DNA of 64,000 nt from Cognatishimia activa (GTDB lineage: Bacteria > Pseudomonadota > Alphaproteobacteria > Rhodobacterales > Rhodobacteraceae): assembly GCF_017798205.1 (NCBI RefSeq), contig NZ_CP060010.1, positions 2,852,001-2,916,000 on the forward strand. Direction: 5' to 3'. The translations under genes and the position numbers were made by a program. Shown piece by piece: positions 47,011 through 57,499 of this stretch; positions within the stretch are counted from its first letter, which is position 1; every line of letters begins with the position of its first letter. The notes under the pieces are model-generated. The model was not told where the DNA came from. It saw only the letters and a program-made list of their open reading frames with translations, and did not search any database.

Positions 47011-47448
47011 TCAATGTCCTAGGTGATTGCAAAGCGCATCCAACCCCAAAACATATCCATGGGCGCCGAACCCACAAATCATTCCGACCGCAACTTTAGA
47101 AATATAAGAATGATGCCGGAACTCTTCACGTGCGTGAATGTTCGAGAGATGTAATTCGCAGACTGGTAATTCCACAGAAGCAATCGCGTCGTGAATTGCG
47201 ATTGATGTGTGCGTGTAGGCGCCAGCGTTGATCAAAATACCGTTGTGCACGGTTTTCGCCGCGTGGATCGCATCTACAAGCGCACCTTCGTGGTTGGATT
47301 GTAAAAAAGAAACCTCAAAGCCACGCGCTTTGGCGTGGTCCTGACACATGGTTTCAATGTCGGACAGAGTGGTTCGGCCATAAACTTCTGGTTGGCGTGT
47401 ACCGAGCAGGTTCAGGTTCGGGCCGTTAAGGACAAGAATTGATGTCAT
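47011..47448 (-). CDS. aroQ: type II 3-dehydroquinate dehydratase
   Basis: Third shikimate-pathway step, 145 residues from ATG 47448 (preceded by GGAGA); an upstream in-frame ATG at 47466 is less likely. [17 protein letters not shown] carries the active-site tyrosine and flexible loop, and [12 protein letters not shown] and [14 protein letters not shown] follow. The LuxR-type gene is only 4 bp downstream, an unusual partner. Confidence 0.95.
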   Translation of the reverse strand: MTSILVLNGPNLNLLGTRQPEVYGRTTLSDIETMCQDHAKARGFEVSFLQSNHEGALVDAIHAAKTVHNGILINAGAYTHTSIAIHDAIASVELPVCELHLSNIHAREEFRHHSYISKVAVGMICGFGAHGYVLGLDALCNHLGH

Positions 47449-47709
47449 AATTTCTCCATTCAACACGAGTCGTTTATCGCGAAGGTGTCCTGACGTCCAG
47501 ATGGGGCGTTCCGGTTAAACCTGTTATAAGGTTACCAAGTCACAATTTTAATAGGCCGGATGGCGTATGTTCATATATCCGCATTGTGTTTTTATTTACA
47601 TAATCATCATTATACGCATTGAGGGCGATGAGTAAGCCGATGATGAAAACAACATATAATCGATAAAATTCAGAACCTTATCGCACAAAGACAACCTACC
47701 CGCTTCGTC

Positions 47710-48153
47710 CTATGACACTTTCAAAGGTATCGGCTGTTTCTCTCCATCTTTGGTTATCGCGAAACTCAACGCGCCCGAGGCATCTCGCGTTGTTTCATAA
47801 GTCAAAACCTCAGCGACCTCATTGCTTTCTGAGAACGTCAAAACTTTCGGTGTGATCTCTGTGACCTGGTCTGCCGGCAGAAAATCATTGGAACAGATGA
47901 TCAGCTCATCTCCGACTTGGCACGTCCGGGCAGCAGCGCCATTTAGAATGCACTGACGCGCGCCGCGGTCGCCATAGATCACATAGGTCGATATCCGCGC
48001 CCCGCTCTGCTTGTTCCAGATATCCACGAACTCCATCGGTAGAATGCCGGCGGCTTCACAGTGATCCGGATCCAGAGTGATGGACCCATGATAGTTCAGA
48101 TCAGATTCAGTGACGCGAATACCGTGCAGTTTTGCCGCGACGAATTTCTTCAT
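47710..48153 (-). CDS. panD: aspartate 1-decarboxylase
   Basis: Pyruvoyl enzyme that makes beta-alanine for pantothenate and CoA. The 147-residue proenzyme has the self-cleavage site Gly23-Ser24 within [12 protein letters not shown] and the catalytic INGAAAR-like [13 protein letters not shown]. It stands alone, without other pan genes, and is 10-20 residues longer at the C-terminus than common PanD proteins. Confidence 0.9.
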   Translation of the reverse strand: MKKFVAAKLHGIRVTESDLNYHGSITLDPDHCEAAGILPMEFVDIWNKQSGARISTYVIYGDRGARQCILNGAAARTCQVGDELIICSNDFLPADQVTEITPKVLTFSESNEVAEVLTYETTRDASGALSFAITKDGEKQPIPLKVS

Positions 48154-48481
48154 TCTATTGGGTCCAGTTTTATGTTTGAAACGCTGGCCTTGTCATATGG
48201 TTCAGCGTTTCTCGCGTCCACAGTCGCGCACGCTTTAAAGAAGAACGCATAAATTCAGGTCCAAAATGCGAAGTTTTTCCTCACATCCGGGCCTTTGACA
48301 CAAAGATATCCTCTCGGAAGCCACATCAAATCAAGATTTTCGACAATCTATCACATTGATAATAAACACATTTCATAAATAATGTAAATTCTCTTCACAT
48401 AAACTCTTGTAAGCCCGCACCCAATCCCCATCTCTTGTAATGTGAAAGACATTCACATCACCTTTTAACACGGAGACCGAA
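48154..48481. other. divergent intergenic region panD / DUF2852 gene
   Basis: This 328-bp AT-rich region holds an inverted repeat TGTGAA (48441-48446) / TTCACA (48452-48457) 24 bp before the DUF2852 start, and CTCTTGTAA occurs twice nearby. Only a 26-codon frame at 48172-48252 is open, which I do not count as a gene. Confidence 0.5.
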
Positions 48482-48901
48482 ATGACACCTGTAGCCACCG
48501 CAACCACTCAGACTTCCCAGCTTGGTTGGTTTTCTCGCGCCGAGGCATGGCTCGACAACAAAGGCAAAGGCGCCTGGATTGCCGCGATGGTTCTGGGCTT
48601 CATCTTTGTCTGGCCAGTGGGCCTCGCCCTTCTTCTCTATATGATCTGGAGCAAACGCATGTTCAGCAAATCCCGTTCCATGACCTGCGGCCGCCGTCGC
48701 ATGCATACAATGACCTCGACCGGCAACTCTGCCTTTGACTCTTACCGCGACGAAATGATCCGTCGTCTGGAAGACGAGCAGAAGAGCTTTGAAGAGTTCC
48801 TGCAGCGTCTGCGTGAAGCGAAAGACAAATCCGAGTTCGACCAATTCATGGACGAGCGCGAGAAGAAAGCGCAAGACGAAGCCGTCAAAGAAGACGCGTA
48901 A
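48482..48901 (+). CDS. DUF2852 domain protein
   Basis: A 139-residue protein with one hydrophobic helix (about 32-56, GAWIAAMVLGFIFVWPVG and on) and a charged, coiled-coil-prone C-terminal half (about 90-139, DEMIRRLEDEQKSFEEFLQR). It fits DUF2852, a family common in alphaproteobacteria with no assigned function. It is probably an inner-membrane protein with a cytoplasmic coil. Starts after GGAGA. Confidence 0.83.
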   Translation: MTPVATATTQTSQLGWFSRAEAWLDNKGKGAWIAAMVLGFIFVWPVGLALLLYMIWSKRMFSKSRSMTCGRRRMHTMTSTGNSAFDSYRDEMIRRLEDEQKSFEEFLQRLREAKDKSEFDQFMDEREKKAQDEAVKEDA

Positions 48902-48979
48902 GTTACCCAGTACCCTCCCTCACCTCGGCCCCTGTACCCCAGGGGCCGCATTTTAGTGATTAAGCAAGACACGAGAGAC

Positions 48980-49429
48980 ATGACCGCCCGTTCCTATATC
49001 CTTCCCGACCCCGAGACCCAGCCAGCGTTCTATGCTGACGTGCCGCCCAAGCGGTTTTTGGCCTGGGTCATTGATGGCGTTCTGATCGGTATTCTCTGTA
49101 TCCTGATCCTGCCGTTCACGGCCTTCACCGGGATCTTCTTCTTTCCGTTTCTGTTTTTGGTCGTCGGATTTATCTATCGTGTTCTGACACTTGCAGGCGG
49201 ATCTGCCACATGGGGTATGCGCATGGTGGGAATCGAATTCCGCGCGCAGACCGGCGATCGCTTTGATCTGGGCGCTGCGATTTTGCACACTTTGGGCTAC
49301 AGTATTTCGATCGCGATGCCTTTGTTGCAGGTCATCTCAATCATACTGATGCTTTCAAGTCGCAAAAAGCAGGGTTTGACCGATCATTTCATGGGATCTG
49401 TCGCGATTAATCGCTCTGCGCGCTTCTAA
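48980..49429 (+). CDS. RDD family membrane protein
   Basis: A 149-residue protein from ATG 48980, preceded by GAGAGA. The RDD pattern is visible at KRFLAWVIDGVLIG (Arg...Asp) with membrane segments at about 35-80 and 115-140 and the WGMRMVGIEFRA stretch between. Function of RDD proteins is generally unknown; some act in ion or compatible-solute transport. Confidence 0.82.
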   Translation: MTARSYILPDPETQPAFYADVPPKRFLAWVIDGVLIGILCILILPFTAFTGIFFFPFLFLVVGFIYRVLTLAGGSATWGMRMVGIEFRAQTGDRFDLGAAILHTLGYSISIAMPLLQVISIILMLSSRKKQGLTDHFMGSVAINRSARF

Positions 49430-49500
49430 ATCGCATTTGGCTTGTTGGGTTCGGGCACAGTTGCTAGTCTTTGGTTTAGTTTAACTGCTGCTCGACCCAA

Positions 49501-50319
49501 ATGCGCCATTCTCTGCCTCTTGCACCGCAATTCTATGTAACCGCTCCGCAACCCTGCCCTTATCTTGAGGGTCGGATGGAACGGAAGCTGTTCACCGCTT
49601 TGCAAGGTGACAATGCGCAAGAGCTGAATGACGCTCTATCTCAGCAGGGTTTCCGTCGTTCGCAGAACGTGCTCTATCGACCGTCTTGCACCGATTGTAA
49701 CCTGTGTTTTTCTGCACGCATCGATGTGTCCAAGTTCACCTCGTCTCGTGGTCAGAAACGCATCATGAAGAAAAACCAGCATCTGGGCCGCCGCCCGACC
49801 TCACCTTGGGCGACCGAAGAGCAGTTTGATCTGTTCCGCACCTATTTGGACGCGCGCCATTCCGATGGCGGCATGGCCGATATGGATGTGTTCGAATTCG
49901 CCGCCATGGTCGAAGAAACACCGATCCGCTCGCGTGTCATCGAATACCGCGACGAAGAAAGCGACGATCTGACGGCGGTCTGTCTGACGGATGTCCTCGA
50001 AGATGGCGTCAGCATGGTCTACAGCTTCTTTGCGCCAGAGTTGCAGAAACAGAGCCTTGGCACATTCTTGATCCTCGATCACATCTATATCGCGCGCGAC
50101 GTTGGCCTGCCCTATGTCTATCTTGGCTACTGGGTGCCCGGCAGCAATAAGATGGACTACAAGGCGCGTTTCTCGGGCCTTGAGATCTTCACCGATGGCA
50201 AGTGGCAATCCTATGACACGCTGAAGGACGACGAGAGCTTGCACCGTCGCGGCGCGTCGGAATCCATTGCGCAGCAAGTGTCCAACATCTCGCTGCCGGA
50301 TCCAAGTATTCGAAAGTAA
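49501..50319 (+). CDS. bpt: N-end rule aminoacyl-tRNA--protein transferase (Bpt/Ate family)
   Basis: Adds leucine (or arginine) from charged tRNA to proteins with acidic N-termini, marking them for ClpS-ClpAP. The 272-residue protein has the cysteine motif [22 protein letters not shown] near the N-terminus and the GNAT-like [16 protein letters not shown]. By family, alphaproteobacterial members are either leucyl (Bpt) or arginyl (Ate) transferases; sequence inspection alone does not settle which. Confidence 0.88.
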   Translation: MRHSLPLAPQFYVTAPQPCPYLEGRMERKLFTALQGDNAQELNDALSQQGFRRSQNVLYRPSCTDCNLCFSARIDVSKFTSSRGQKRIMKKNQHLGRRPTSPWATEEQFDLFRTYLDARHSDGGMADMDVFEFAAMVEETPIRSRVIEYRDEESDDLTAVCLTDVLEDGVSMVYSFFAPELQKQSLGTFLILDHIYIARDVGLPYVYLGYWVPGSNKMDYKARFSGLEIFTDGKWQSYDTLKDDESLHRRGASESIAQQVSNISLPDPSIRK

Positions 50320-50337
50320 TACAACAACTTACACAGA

Positions 50338-50363
50338 AAAGGCCCCCGAAATTGGGGGCCTTT
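50338..50363. terminator. bidirectional terminator between bpt and the TRAP genes
   Basis: AAAGGCCCCC (50338-50347) pairs with GGGGGCCTTT (50354-50363), a 10-bp stem flanked by A and T runs. It serves bpt on the plus strand and the TRAP operon on the minus strand. Confidence 0.87.
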
Positions 50364-50386
50364 CTTTTTGTCTTATCCGCTTTGGA

Positions 50387-52741
<2,355 letters not shown>

Positions 52742-52760
52742 AGTCTTGGTTCCCTATACC

Positions 52761-53681
52761 TCAGTGCGTGCCTTCATAGGCTTCTTCACCTTCGCCGAGG
52801 CTGTCTCGGTCAAGGTACTTGCCTTCGCTCTCTTCGCCTTCGACGTACTCAAGATACGAGCGGTAGAAGAAGGCAATCGCATGCAGGAACACGAGGCCTG
52901 CGAATGCTACGAGCAGGATTTTGAACAGGAAGTAAGCGTTAAACCCGTTCGGCGAGAATCCGATGGTTTCCACGTTCCACTTCAGAATGCGAGATTTGCG
53001 CATCAACAGATCGATCTGATCGGAAGCCGAGACCTTTGGGGTCACAAGGTGACGCCACATAAAGTACCAGCCATACATCCAGGTGATCACGGCCGCCGGC
53101 ATCATGAAAATCAGAGAGCCAACCATGTCGATGATCTTCTTGGTGCGATAGCTGACCGCAGAGTAAACCAGGTCCACCCGCACGTGCCCACCTTGGGCGA
53201 AGGTATAGGTCGCACACATCGCAACGATCATCGCGTTATAAAGTTTCAGCTCTTCGGCCCACCAGCTTACGTCTTGGCTAAAGGTGCTGCCAAAGCCGAA
53301 GGAGATCTGCGCCGCGGTAAAGATCCGCTGCATGAACACGATGACGATCTGCTGCAGCACCATCAAAAGGCCTGCCCAGGCAAAGAACCGCCCGATCCCG
53401 TTGGCAAGGCCCTCCAGAACGCGCACGGACCGCCACATGATGGCGCGGCGCCAGAGGCCTGCTGCTGTCAGAAGAATGAATGCCGTGAAGACGACAAAGA
53501 AAAACTCTTTAGATCCGCCATAATAGACAAAGCGCATCAAGGCCTGTTTGTCCTCGGTGGTTTCCAGCCCACCGGTCCAGCTCAGCCACAAAGCCGGTTG
53601 CGTTAACGCCGCGAAGAAATCCGTGAAAGCGGACCCTAGGCTTGCGAATAACCAGACGATCGCGTCCAGCATGATCCCCAA
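52761..53681 (-). CDS. TRAP transporter small permease subunit (DctQ type)
   Basis: A 306-residue membrane protein, longer than typical ~170-residue DctQ, with several hydrophobic helices and QGGHVRVDLVYSAVSYRTKKII, the conserved region of the small subunit. The acidic C-terminal tail (about 285-306) is cytoplasmic or periplasmic by prediction. It lies 19 bp before dctM and 94 bp after dctP, which is separated by a hairpin. Confidence 0.87.
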   Translation of the reverse strand: MGIMLDAIVWLFASLGSAFTDFFAALTQPALWLSWTGGLETTEDKQALMRFVYYGGSKEFFFVVFTAFILLTAAGLWRRAIMWRSVRVLEGLANGIGRFFAWAGLLMVLQQIVIVFMQRIFTAAQISFGFGSTFSQDVSWWAEELKLYNAMIVAMCATYTFAQGGHVRVDLVYSAVSYRTKKIIDMVGSLIFMMPAAVITWMYGWYFMWRHLVTPKVSASDQIDLLMRKSRILKWNVETIGFSPNGFNAYFLFKILLVAFAGLVFLHAIAFFYRSYLEYVEGEESEGKYLDRDSLGEGEEAYEGTH

Positions 53682-53724
53682 TTCCCTCAGTTTAGTGTGA
53701 TTAAGTGCTGTCGCGTAAATTGAT

Positions 53725-53753
53725 GGGGCCCACGGGCAAAACCCGAAGGCCCC
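53725..53753 (-). other. intercistronic hairpin between dctP and dctQ
   Basis: GGGGCC (53725-53730) pairs with GGCCCC (53748-53753), with an inner CGGG/CCCG stem (53733-53736/53742-53745). No T run follows on the minus strand. It probably stabilises the dctP message, giving more binding protein than permease. Confidence 0.6.
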
Positions 53754-53775
53754 TTATTACGTCAGCCGTCAGGCC

Positions 53776-54858
53776 TTAGCCCAGAACGCGGTCACGTTGT
53801 GCGCGATATGCGCCAACGGAGTCGGTCAGCCAGCCAGAGGACGCTTTCATGGATGCGGTGTAGTCGTCGTAGATCTTCTTGAAGATCTCGTCGCCCATGA
53901 ACTCGTCATAAACTTGCTGGGACGCGGTGCCCATTGCATCCCAAACGCTGTCTGGGAATTCCAGAACCTTAACGCCACCGGCTTTCAGACGCTCAAGCGC
54001 TGCACCGTTGTTGTTCAGGTACTGAGACAGGTTCCAAACGTTCGCGTGGCCAGCAGCAACTTCAACAGCTGCCTGCTGAGACGCGCTCAGGCTTTCGAAC
54101 ACTTCGCGGTTCATCGCAACGGACAGACCCGCCGCTGGCTCGTGGAAGCCCGCAGTGTAGTAGAACTTGGTGATTTCCTGGAAACCAGCCTTTTCGTCCG
54201 CCCAAGGGCCGATCCACTCGGTACCGTCGATCGCGCCGGATGCCAGCGCTTGGTACACTTCAGCACCTGGAAGGTTCTGAACGGATGCGCCCATGTAACC
54301 CAGCGCTTTACCGCCGAGGCCTGGCATACGGAACTTCAGACCGTTGAAGTCTTCTGGGCCAGTGATTTCCTTACGGAACCAGCCACCCGCCTGTGTACCG
54401 GTGTTACCCGCCAGGAAGGACTTCAAGCCAAAGATTTCGCCCAGCTCGTCATGCAGAGCGTGGCCGTTGCCGTGGTAGTACCAGTTGTTGAGTTCGGTCG
54501 CGGTCATGCCGAAAGGCACGCCGGTGAAGAACGCAAAACCTGGGTGTTGGTTGACGAAGTAGTAGTCCGCTGCGTGATACATGTCAGCCTGACCTGCAGT
54601 CACCGCGTCAAATACTTCGAATGCGCCAACGAGTTCGCCCGCTGCTTTCACGTCGATGGTCAGCTGACCGTCTGTGATTGCTGTGACGTTTTCAGCCGTC
54701 TTAACAGCCGCGTCAAAAACACCTGCGAGGCCACGGCCCCAAGATGTTACCATGGTCAGGGTGCGTTTGCCCTGAGCATAGGCTGGTGCCGCCAGAGTGG
54801 ACGCTGCTGCTGCAGAGCCACCAAGTGCAGATGTTCTCAGAAAAGAACGACGATCCAT
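53776..54858 (-). CDS. TRAP transporter substrate-binding protein (DctP family, TakP-like)
   Basis: Periplasmic binding protein of 360 residues with a twin-arginine signal (MDRRSFLRTSALGGSAAAAS, cleavage after AYA near residue 28). The body has the family's AADYYFVNQHPGFAFFTGVP and GGWFRKEITGPEDFNGLKFR; the conserved Arg of the latter binds the substrate carboxylate in DctP proteins. Similarity in layout to the Rhodobacter alpha-keto acid binder TakP suggests a keto or other organic acid, but the ligand is not proven. Codon use indicates strong expression. Confidence 0.9.
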   Translation of the reverse strand: MDRRSFLRTSALGGSAAAASTLAAPAYAQGKRTLTMVTSWGRGLAGVFDAAVKTAENVTAITDGQLTIDVKAAGELVGAFEVFDAVTAGQADMYHAADYYFVNQHPGFAFFTGVPFGMTATELNNWYYHGNGHALHDELGEIFGLKSFLAGNTGTQAGGWFRKEITGPEDFNGLKFRMPGLGGKALGYMGASVQNLPGAEVYQALASGAIDGTEWIGPWADEKAGFQEITKFYYTAGFHEPAAGLSVAMNREVFESLSASQQAAVEVAAGHANVWNLSQYLNNNGAALERLKAGGVKVLEFPDSVWDAMGTASQQVYDEFMGDEIFKKIYDDYTASMKASSGWLTDSVGAYRAQRDRVLG

Positions 54859-54965
54859 AGAATGTACCTCCCGATTTCTATTTAGCCACGCACATAACTC
54901 CGTGCGGTGGCGGATCTCAGTGTGCCGAGCCTAGACGCAGCGGGGGTCAAGATAAAATACCAACA

Positions 54966-54995
54966 ACTACGTAGGGACAGCCGAAAACTGCGTAG
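54966..54995. promoter_or_regulatory. paired ACTRCGTAG sites between TRAP operon and sensor kinase
   Basis: ACTACGTAG (54966-54974) and ACTGCGTAG (54987-54995) are direct repeats 21 bp apart, two helical turns, in the 175-bp divergent region. A TACGCA in inverted orientation follows at 55018-55023. They are candidate binding sites for the adjacent NarL-type regulator. Confidence 0.5.
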
Positions 54996-55033
54996 AAAAG
55001 CTGCAAACGCCCGAAATTACGCACAAAAAATAT

Positions 55034-56530
55034 ATGGAATTGACGCCGCCTAAGGGTTTCAAGCTATGGTTCGGGCGCAAATCCACCCATCGAATCGTGA
55101 TGTTTCGCTTACTAAACCTCTTCCGGCTGTCCTACGGCCAACAGCTTTTCTTGCTTGCAACACTGCCATTGATCATGGCGGTGGCGGCGATTTCTATTCT
55201 GGTGACCATTCAATCGCGCGCTTTGGCGGAACAAGAGATCAAGTCGCTTGAGGTGCAGTTGATCGAGGCCAAAAAGGCCGAGCTGAAAAACTATCTCTCT
55301 ATTGCACGGACCGCTTTCGGCAATATCTACGGGCCCGCCCTGCCCGACAACGAGGCAGCGATGCTTGAGGTGACGCAGGTCCTTTCCGCGATGATCTACG
55401 GACAGGACGGCTATTTCTTTGTCTTTGATTATGACGGCAACAACCTTGTGAGCCCGCGTCAAACAGAGCTGATTAACAAGAACTGGGCCGGTCTGCGTGA
55501 CCGCAATGGGATAGAGATCACCGACCGGCTTATCGAAATCGCGCGTACAGGCGGCGGCTATCACACTTTTGACTGGCCAAAACCCAGCACCGGAGAAACC
55601 GCGACAATGGTTTCTTATTCCGTGGGCTTGCAGGATTGGCGCTGGGTCGTGGGCACCGGCATTTTCATCGACGATGTTCAAGCGACCGTCGCCGCGGCCC
55701 GTGCTGGTGTGGAACAACGGATCCGAACGACATTCTTCTATATCCTTGGCATTGCCCTTGCCGCCGTTCTGTTGGTCTTTGCCTCTGGTCTCACGCTCAA
55801 TATCCGCGAACGACGCCTTGCCGACGTGAAACTCAAAGCCCTCACCCAGCGTGTCTTTGACGCCCAAGAAGAAGAACGCGGCCGCGTGGCGCGCGAGTTG
55901 CATGACGGTATTTCCCAGATCCTTGTTGGCGTCAGATACGCCTTGGACGCAGCCCGCCGCCGCCTCGCACGCGGCGATGAAAAGGCCGGAGACTCTTTGG
56001 ATACCGGCATGGAGCACCTTTCCACCGCCATTCAAGAAGTTCGACGTATTTCCAGAGACTTACGTCCTGGAGTTCTTGACGACCTTGGACTTGGACCTGC
56101 ACTTAAAGCTTTGACTGAAGAGTTTGGCGAAAGAACTGGAATTAAAACAGAATTTCATACTGTACCTTTCCGTAACCGCCTACACGCTGACGCGAAGTTC
56201 TCCCTCTATCGTATTGCACAAGAAGCATTAACCAACATCGAGCGCCATTCCGGCGCAACCGACGTCTCCATCGACGTGCGCAGCCACAAACGTGGCGCAA
56301 CTTTGCGCATCAGTGACAACGGGCGCGGCTTTACCCAGTCGCGTGACCGGTCCAAACAATCCAGCGGCTTGGGGCTGCGCAATATGCAGGAACGCATCGA
56401 ACAGCTGAACGGTACACTTCGCATTCTGTCCAGCAAATCTGGTACAGTGATAGAAGCCGAAGTCCCCCTCGCCCAGGTTCTCAACGCGGATGCCGTGGAT
56501 GAGACCAGTGAACGAAAGGCCAATTTATGA
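55034..56530 (+). CDS. sensor histidine kinase with periplasmic Cache domain
   Basis: A 498-residue NarX/DegS-type kinase. Two membrane helices (about 36-60 and 233-256) frame a single Cache-type sensor domain (GQDGYFFVFDYDGNNLVSP), a fold that often binds carboxylates. The cytoplasmic part has a HisKA_3 domain with RELHDGISQ (His290) and a HATPase_c domain ending in GLGLRNMQERIEQLNG. Translation may start at ATG 55034 or ATG 55100. It overlaps its response regulator by four bases and diverges from the TRAP operon, which it probably controls. Confidence 0.9.
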   Translation: MELTPPKGFKLWFGRKSTHRIVMFRLLNLFRLSYGQQLFLLATLPLIMAVAAISILVTIQSRALAEQEIKSLEVQLIEAKKAELKNYLSIARTAFGNIYGPALPDNEAAMLEVTQVLSAMIYGQDGYFFVFDYDGNNLVSPRQTELINKNWAGLRDRNGIEITDRLIEIARTGGGYHTFDWPKPSTGETATMVSYSVGLQDWRWVVGTGIFIDDVQATVAAARAGVEQRIRTTFFYILGIALAAVLLVFASGLTLNIRERRLADVKLKALTQRVFDAQEEERGRVARELHDGISQILVGVRYALDAARRRLARGDEKAGDSLDTGMEHLSTAIQEVRRISRDLRPGVLDDLGLGPALKALTEEFGERTGIKTEFHTVPFRNRLHADAKFSLYRIAQEALTNIERHSGATDVSIDVRSHKRGATLRISDNGRGFTQSRDRSKQSSGLGLRNMQERIEQLNGTLRILSSKSGTVIEAEVPLAQVLNADAVDETSERKANL

Positions 56531-57168
56531 GTGCGACAAATGTTGTGATTGTTGACGACCACCCGATGGTCGCGCAGGGCATTCAAGCGATCCTCGAGAG
56601 CTATGACGACATCGAAGTCTCGGCCACATTGTCCAATGGGCGAGAGGTCATCGAACACCTCAAGACCCATGAGGCCGACGTCGTCCTTATGGATCTGAAC
56701 ATGCCCGACATCGGCGGGTTGGCGGCCACGGAAATGGTGCTAGAGACCGCGCCCGACACCCGCATCCTGATCCTCTCGATGCACGACAGTCCCGAATATA
56801 TCGCGACAGCCCTACAACATGGCGCGCGCGGCTATGTCCTTAAGGACGTCCCGACCGAGGAGATCAAAACCGCCATCGACACGGTGATGCGCGGGGAACG
56901 CTACCTCTGTACCGGTGCGAAGTTCTCTCTAGAGCCACAGGATGACGAGGCGCGTGAACAGCTCACCAGCCGAGAGCAAACGGTGCTGCTGCAGCTCTCT
57001 CAGGGTAAATCCAACAAGGAAGTCGCGCTGGAACTCAACATTTCCGTGCGCACTGTCGAGACCCACCGCAAGAATATCAAATCGAAACTCGGCATCAGCT
57101 CCACCGCTGGACTGACTCGTTATGCGATGGAACATGGGCTTTTGCAGGGTCCGGGGATCGGTTACTAG
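56527..57168 (+). CDS. NarL/LuxR-type response regulator
   Basis: A 213-residue regulator with a receiver domain (about 1-120; Asp56 in VLMDLNMPDIGG, Lys in YVLKDVP) and a LuxR-type helix-turn-helix (about 145-205, LTSREQTVLLQLSQGKSNKE and LNISVRTVETHRKNI). ATG overlaps the kinase stop codon. Partner of the Cache kinase; the ACTRCGTAG repeats near 54.97 kb are likely targets. Confidence 0.92.
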   Translation: MSATNVVIVDDHPMVAQGIQAILESYDDIEVSATLSNGREVIEHLKTHEADVVLMDLNMPDIGGLAATEMVLETAPDTRILILSMHDSPEYIATALQHGARGYVLKDVPTEEIKTAIDTVMRGERYLCTGAKFSLEPQDDEAREQLTSREQTVLLQLSQGKSNKEVALELNISVRTVETHRKNIKSKLGISSTAGLTRYAMEHGLLQGPGIGY

Positions 57169-57295
57169 CCCGAAAATCCACCTCAAACTCACATAAATTA
57201 CCGCGAGCCGCATCATTCTTTATCAAAGTTGCGCAAAACGGCGCGGCATTGGTAATTTAATGTCCATATTTTTGCGGAAATTTCCGTTTTCTTGG

Positions 57296-57324
57296 TTGAC
57301 GCCCCTTATCCACAGCCATAATGT
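57296..57324 (+). promoter_or_regulatory. sigma-70-type promoter of the ilv operon
   Basis: TTGACG (57296-57301) and TAATGT (57319-57324) are separated by exactly 17 bp, close to the housekeeping consensus. Transcription would begin around 57330, shortly before the leader peptide gene at 57354. Confidence 0.72.
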
Positions 57325-57353
57325 CGCCCGCGAACGCAAAGAGGACCCAACGA

Positions 57354-57401
57354 ATGCGCGACCTAGTCGTCATTGTAGGAAATAGGCGCATGGACCGGTA
57401 A
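57354..57401 (+). CDS. ilv leader peptide (attenuator control)
   Basis: A 15-codon frame MRDLVVIVGNRRMDR with AGAGGA upstream. Codons 4-8 are Leu-Val-Val-Ile-Val, the three branched-chain amino acids made by the operon it precedes. Ribosome stalling at these codons when charged tRNAs are scarce would change the folding of the RNA downstream. The position, codons and following hairpins match the classical ilv leader design. Confidence 0.85.
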   Translation: MRDLVVIVGNRRMDR

Positions 57402-57452
57402 CGGACACCATAATGGAAACCATGCGCCCCCGAGATCCTCGGGGGCTTTTTT
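57385..57452 (+). terminator. ilv attenuator: antiterminator and terminator
   Basis: Terminator: GCCCCCGAG (57426-57434) pairs with CTCGGGGGC (57438-57446), then TTTTTT. Competing stem: GGCGCATGG (57385-57393), which lies in the last leader codons, pairs with CCATGCGCC (57420-57428). The two share bases 57426-57428, so only one can form. This gives an attenuation switch before ilvB at 57500. Confidence 0.85.
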
Positions 57453-57499
57453 GTACATAACGCACGCAAAACCGAAAAACGGTGTGAACGGAGAAGAAA

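Noticed and set aside
47515-47529. Second CtrA site upstream of aroQ (TTAA-N7-ATAA)
   Set aside because: One half site deviates from consensus and nothing else supports it.
48172-48252. 26-residue frame between panD and the DUF2852 gene
   Set aside because: No ribosome binding site and no recognised family; too short to call without expression data.
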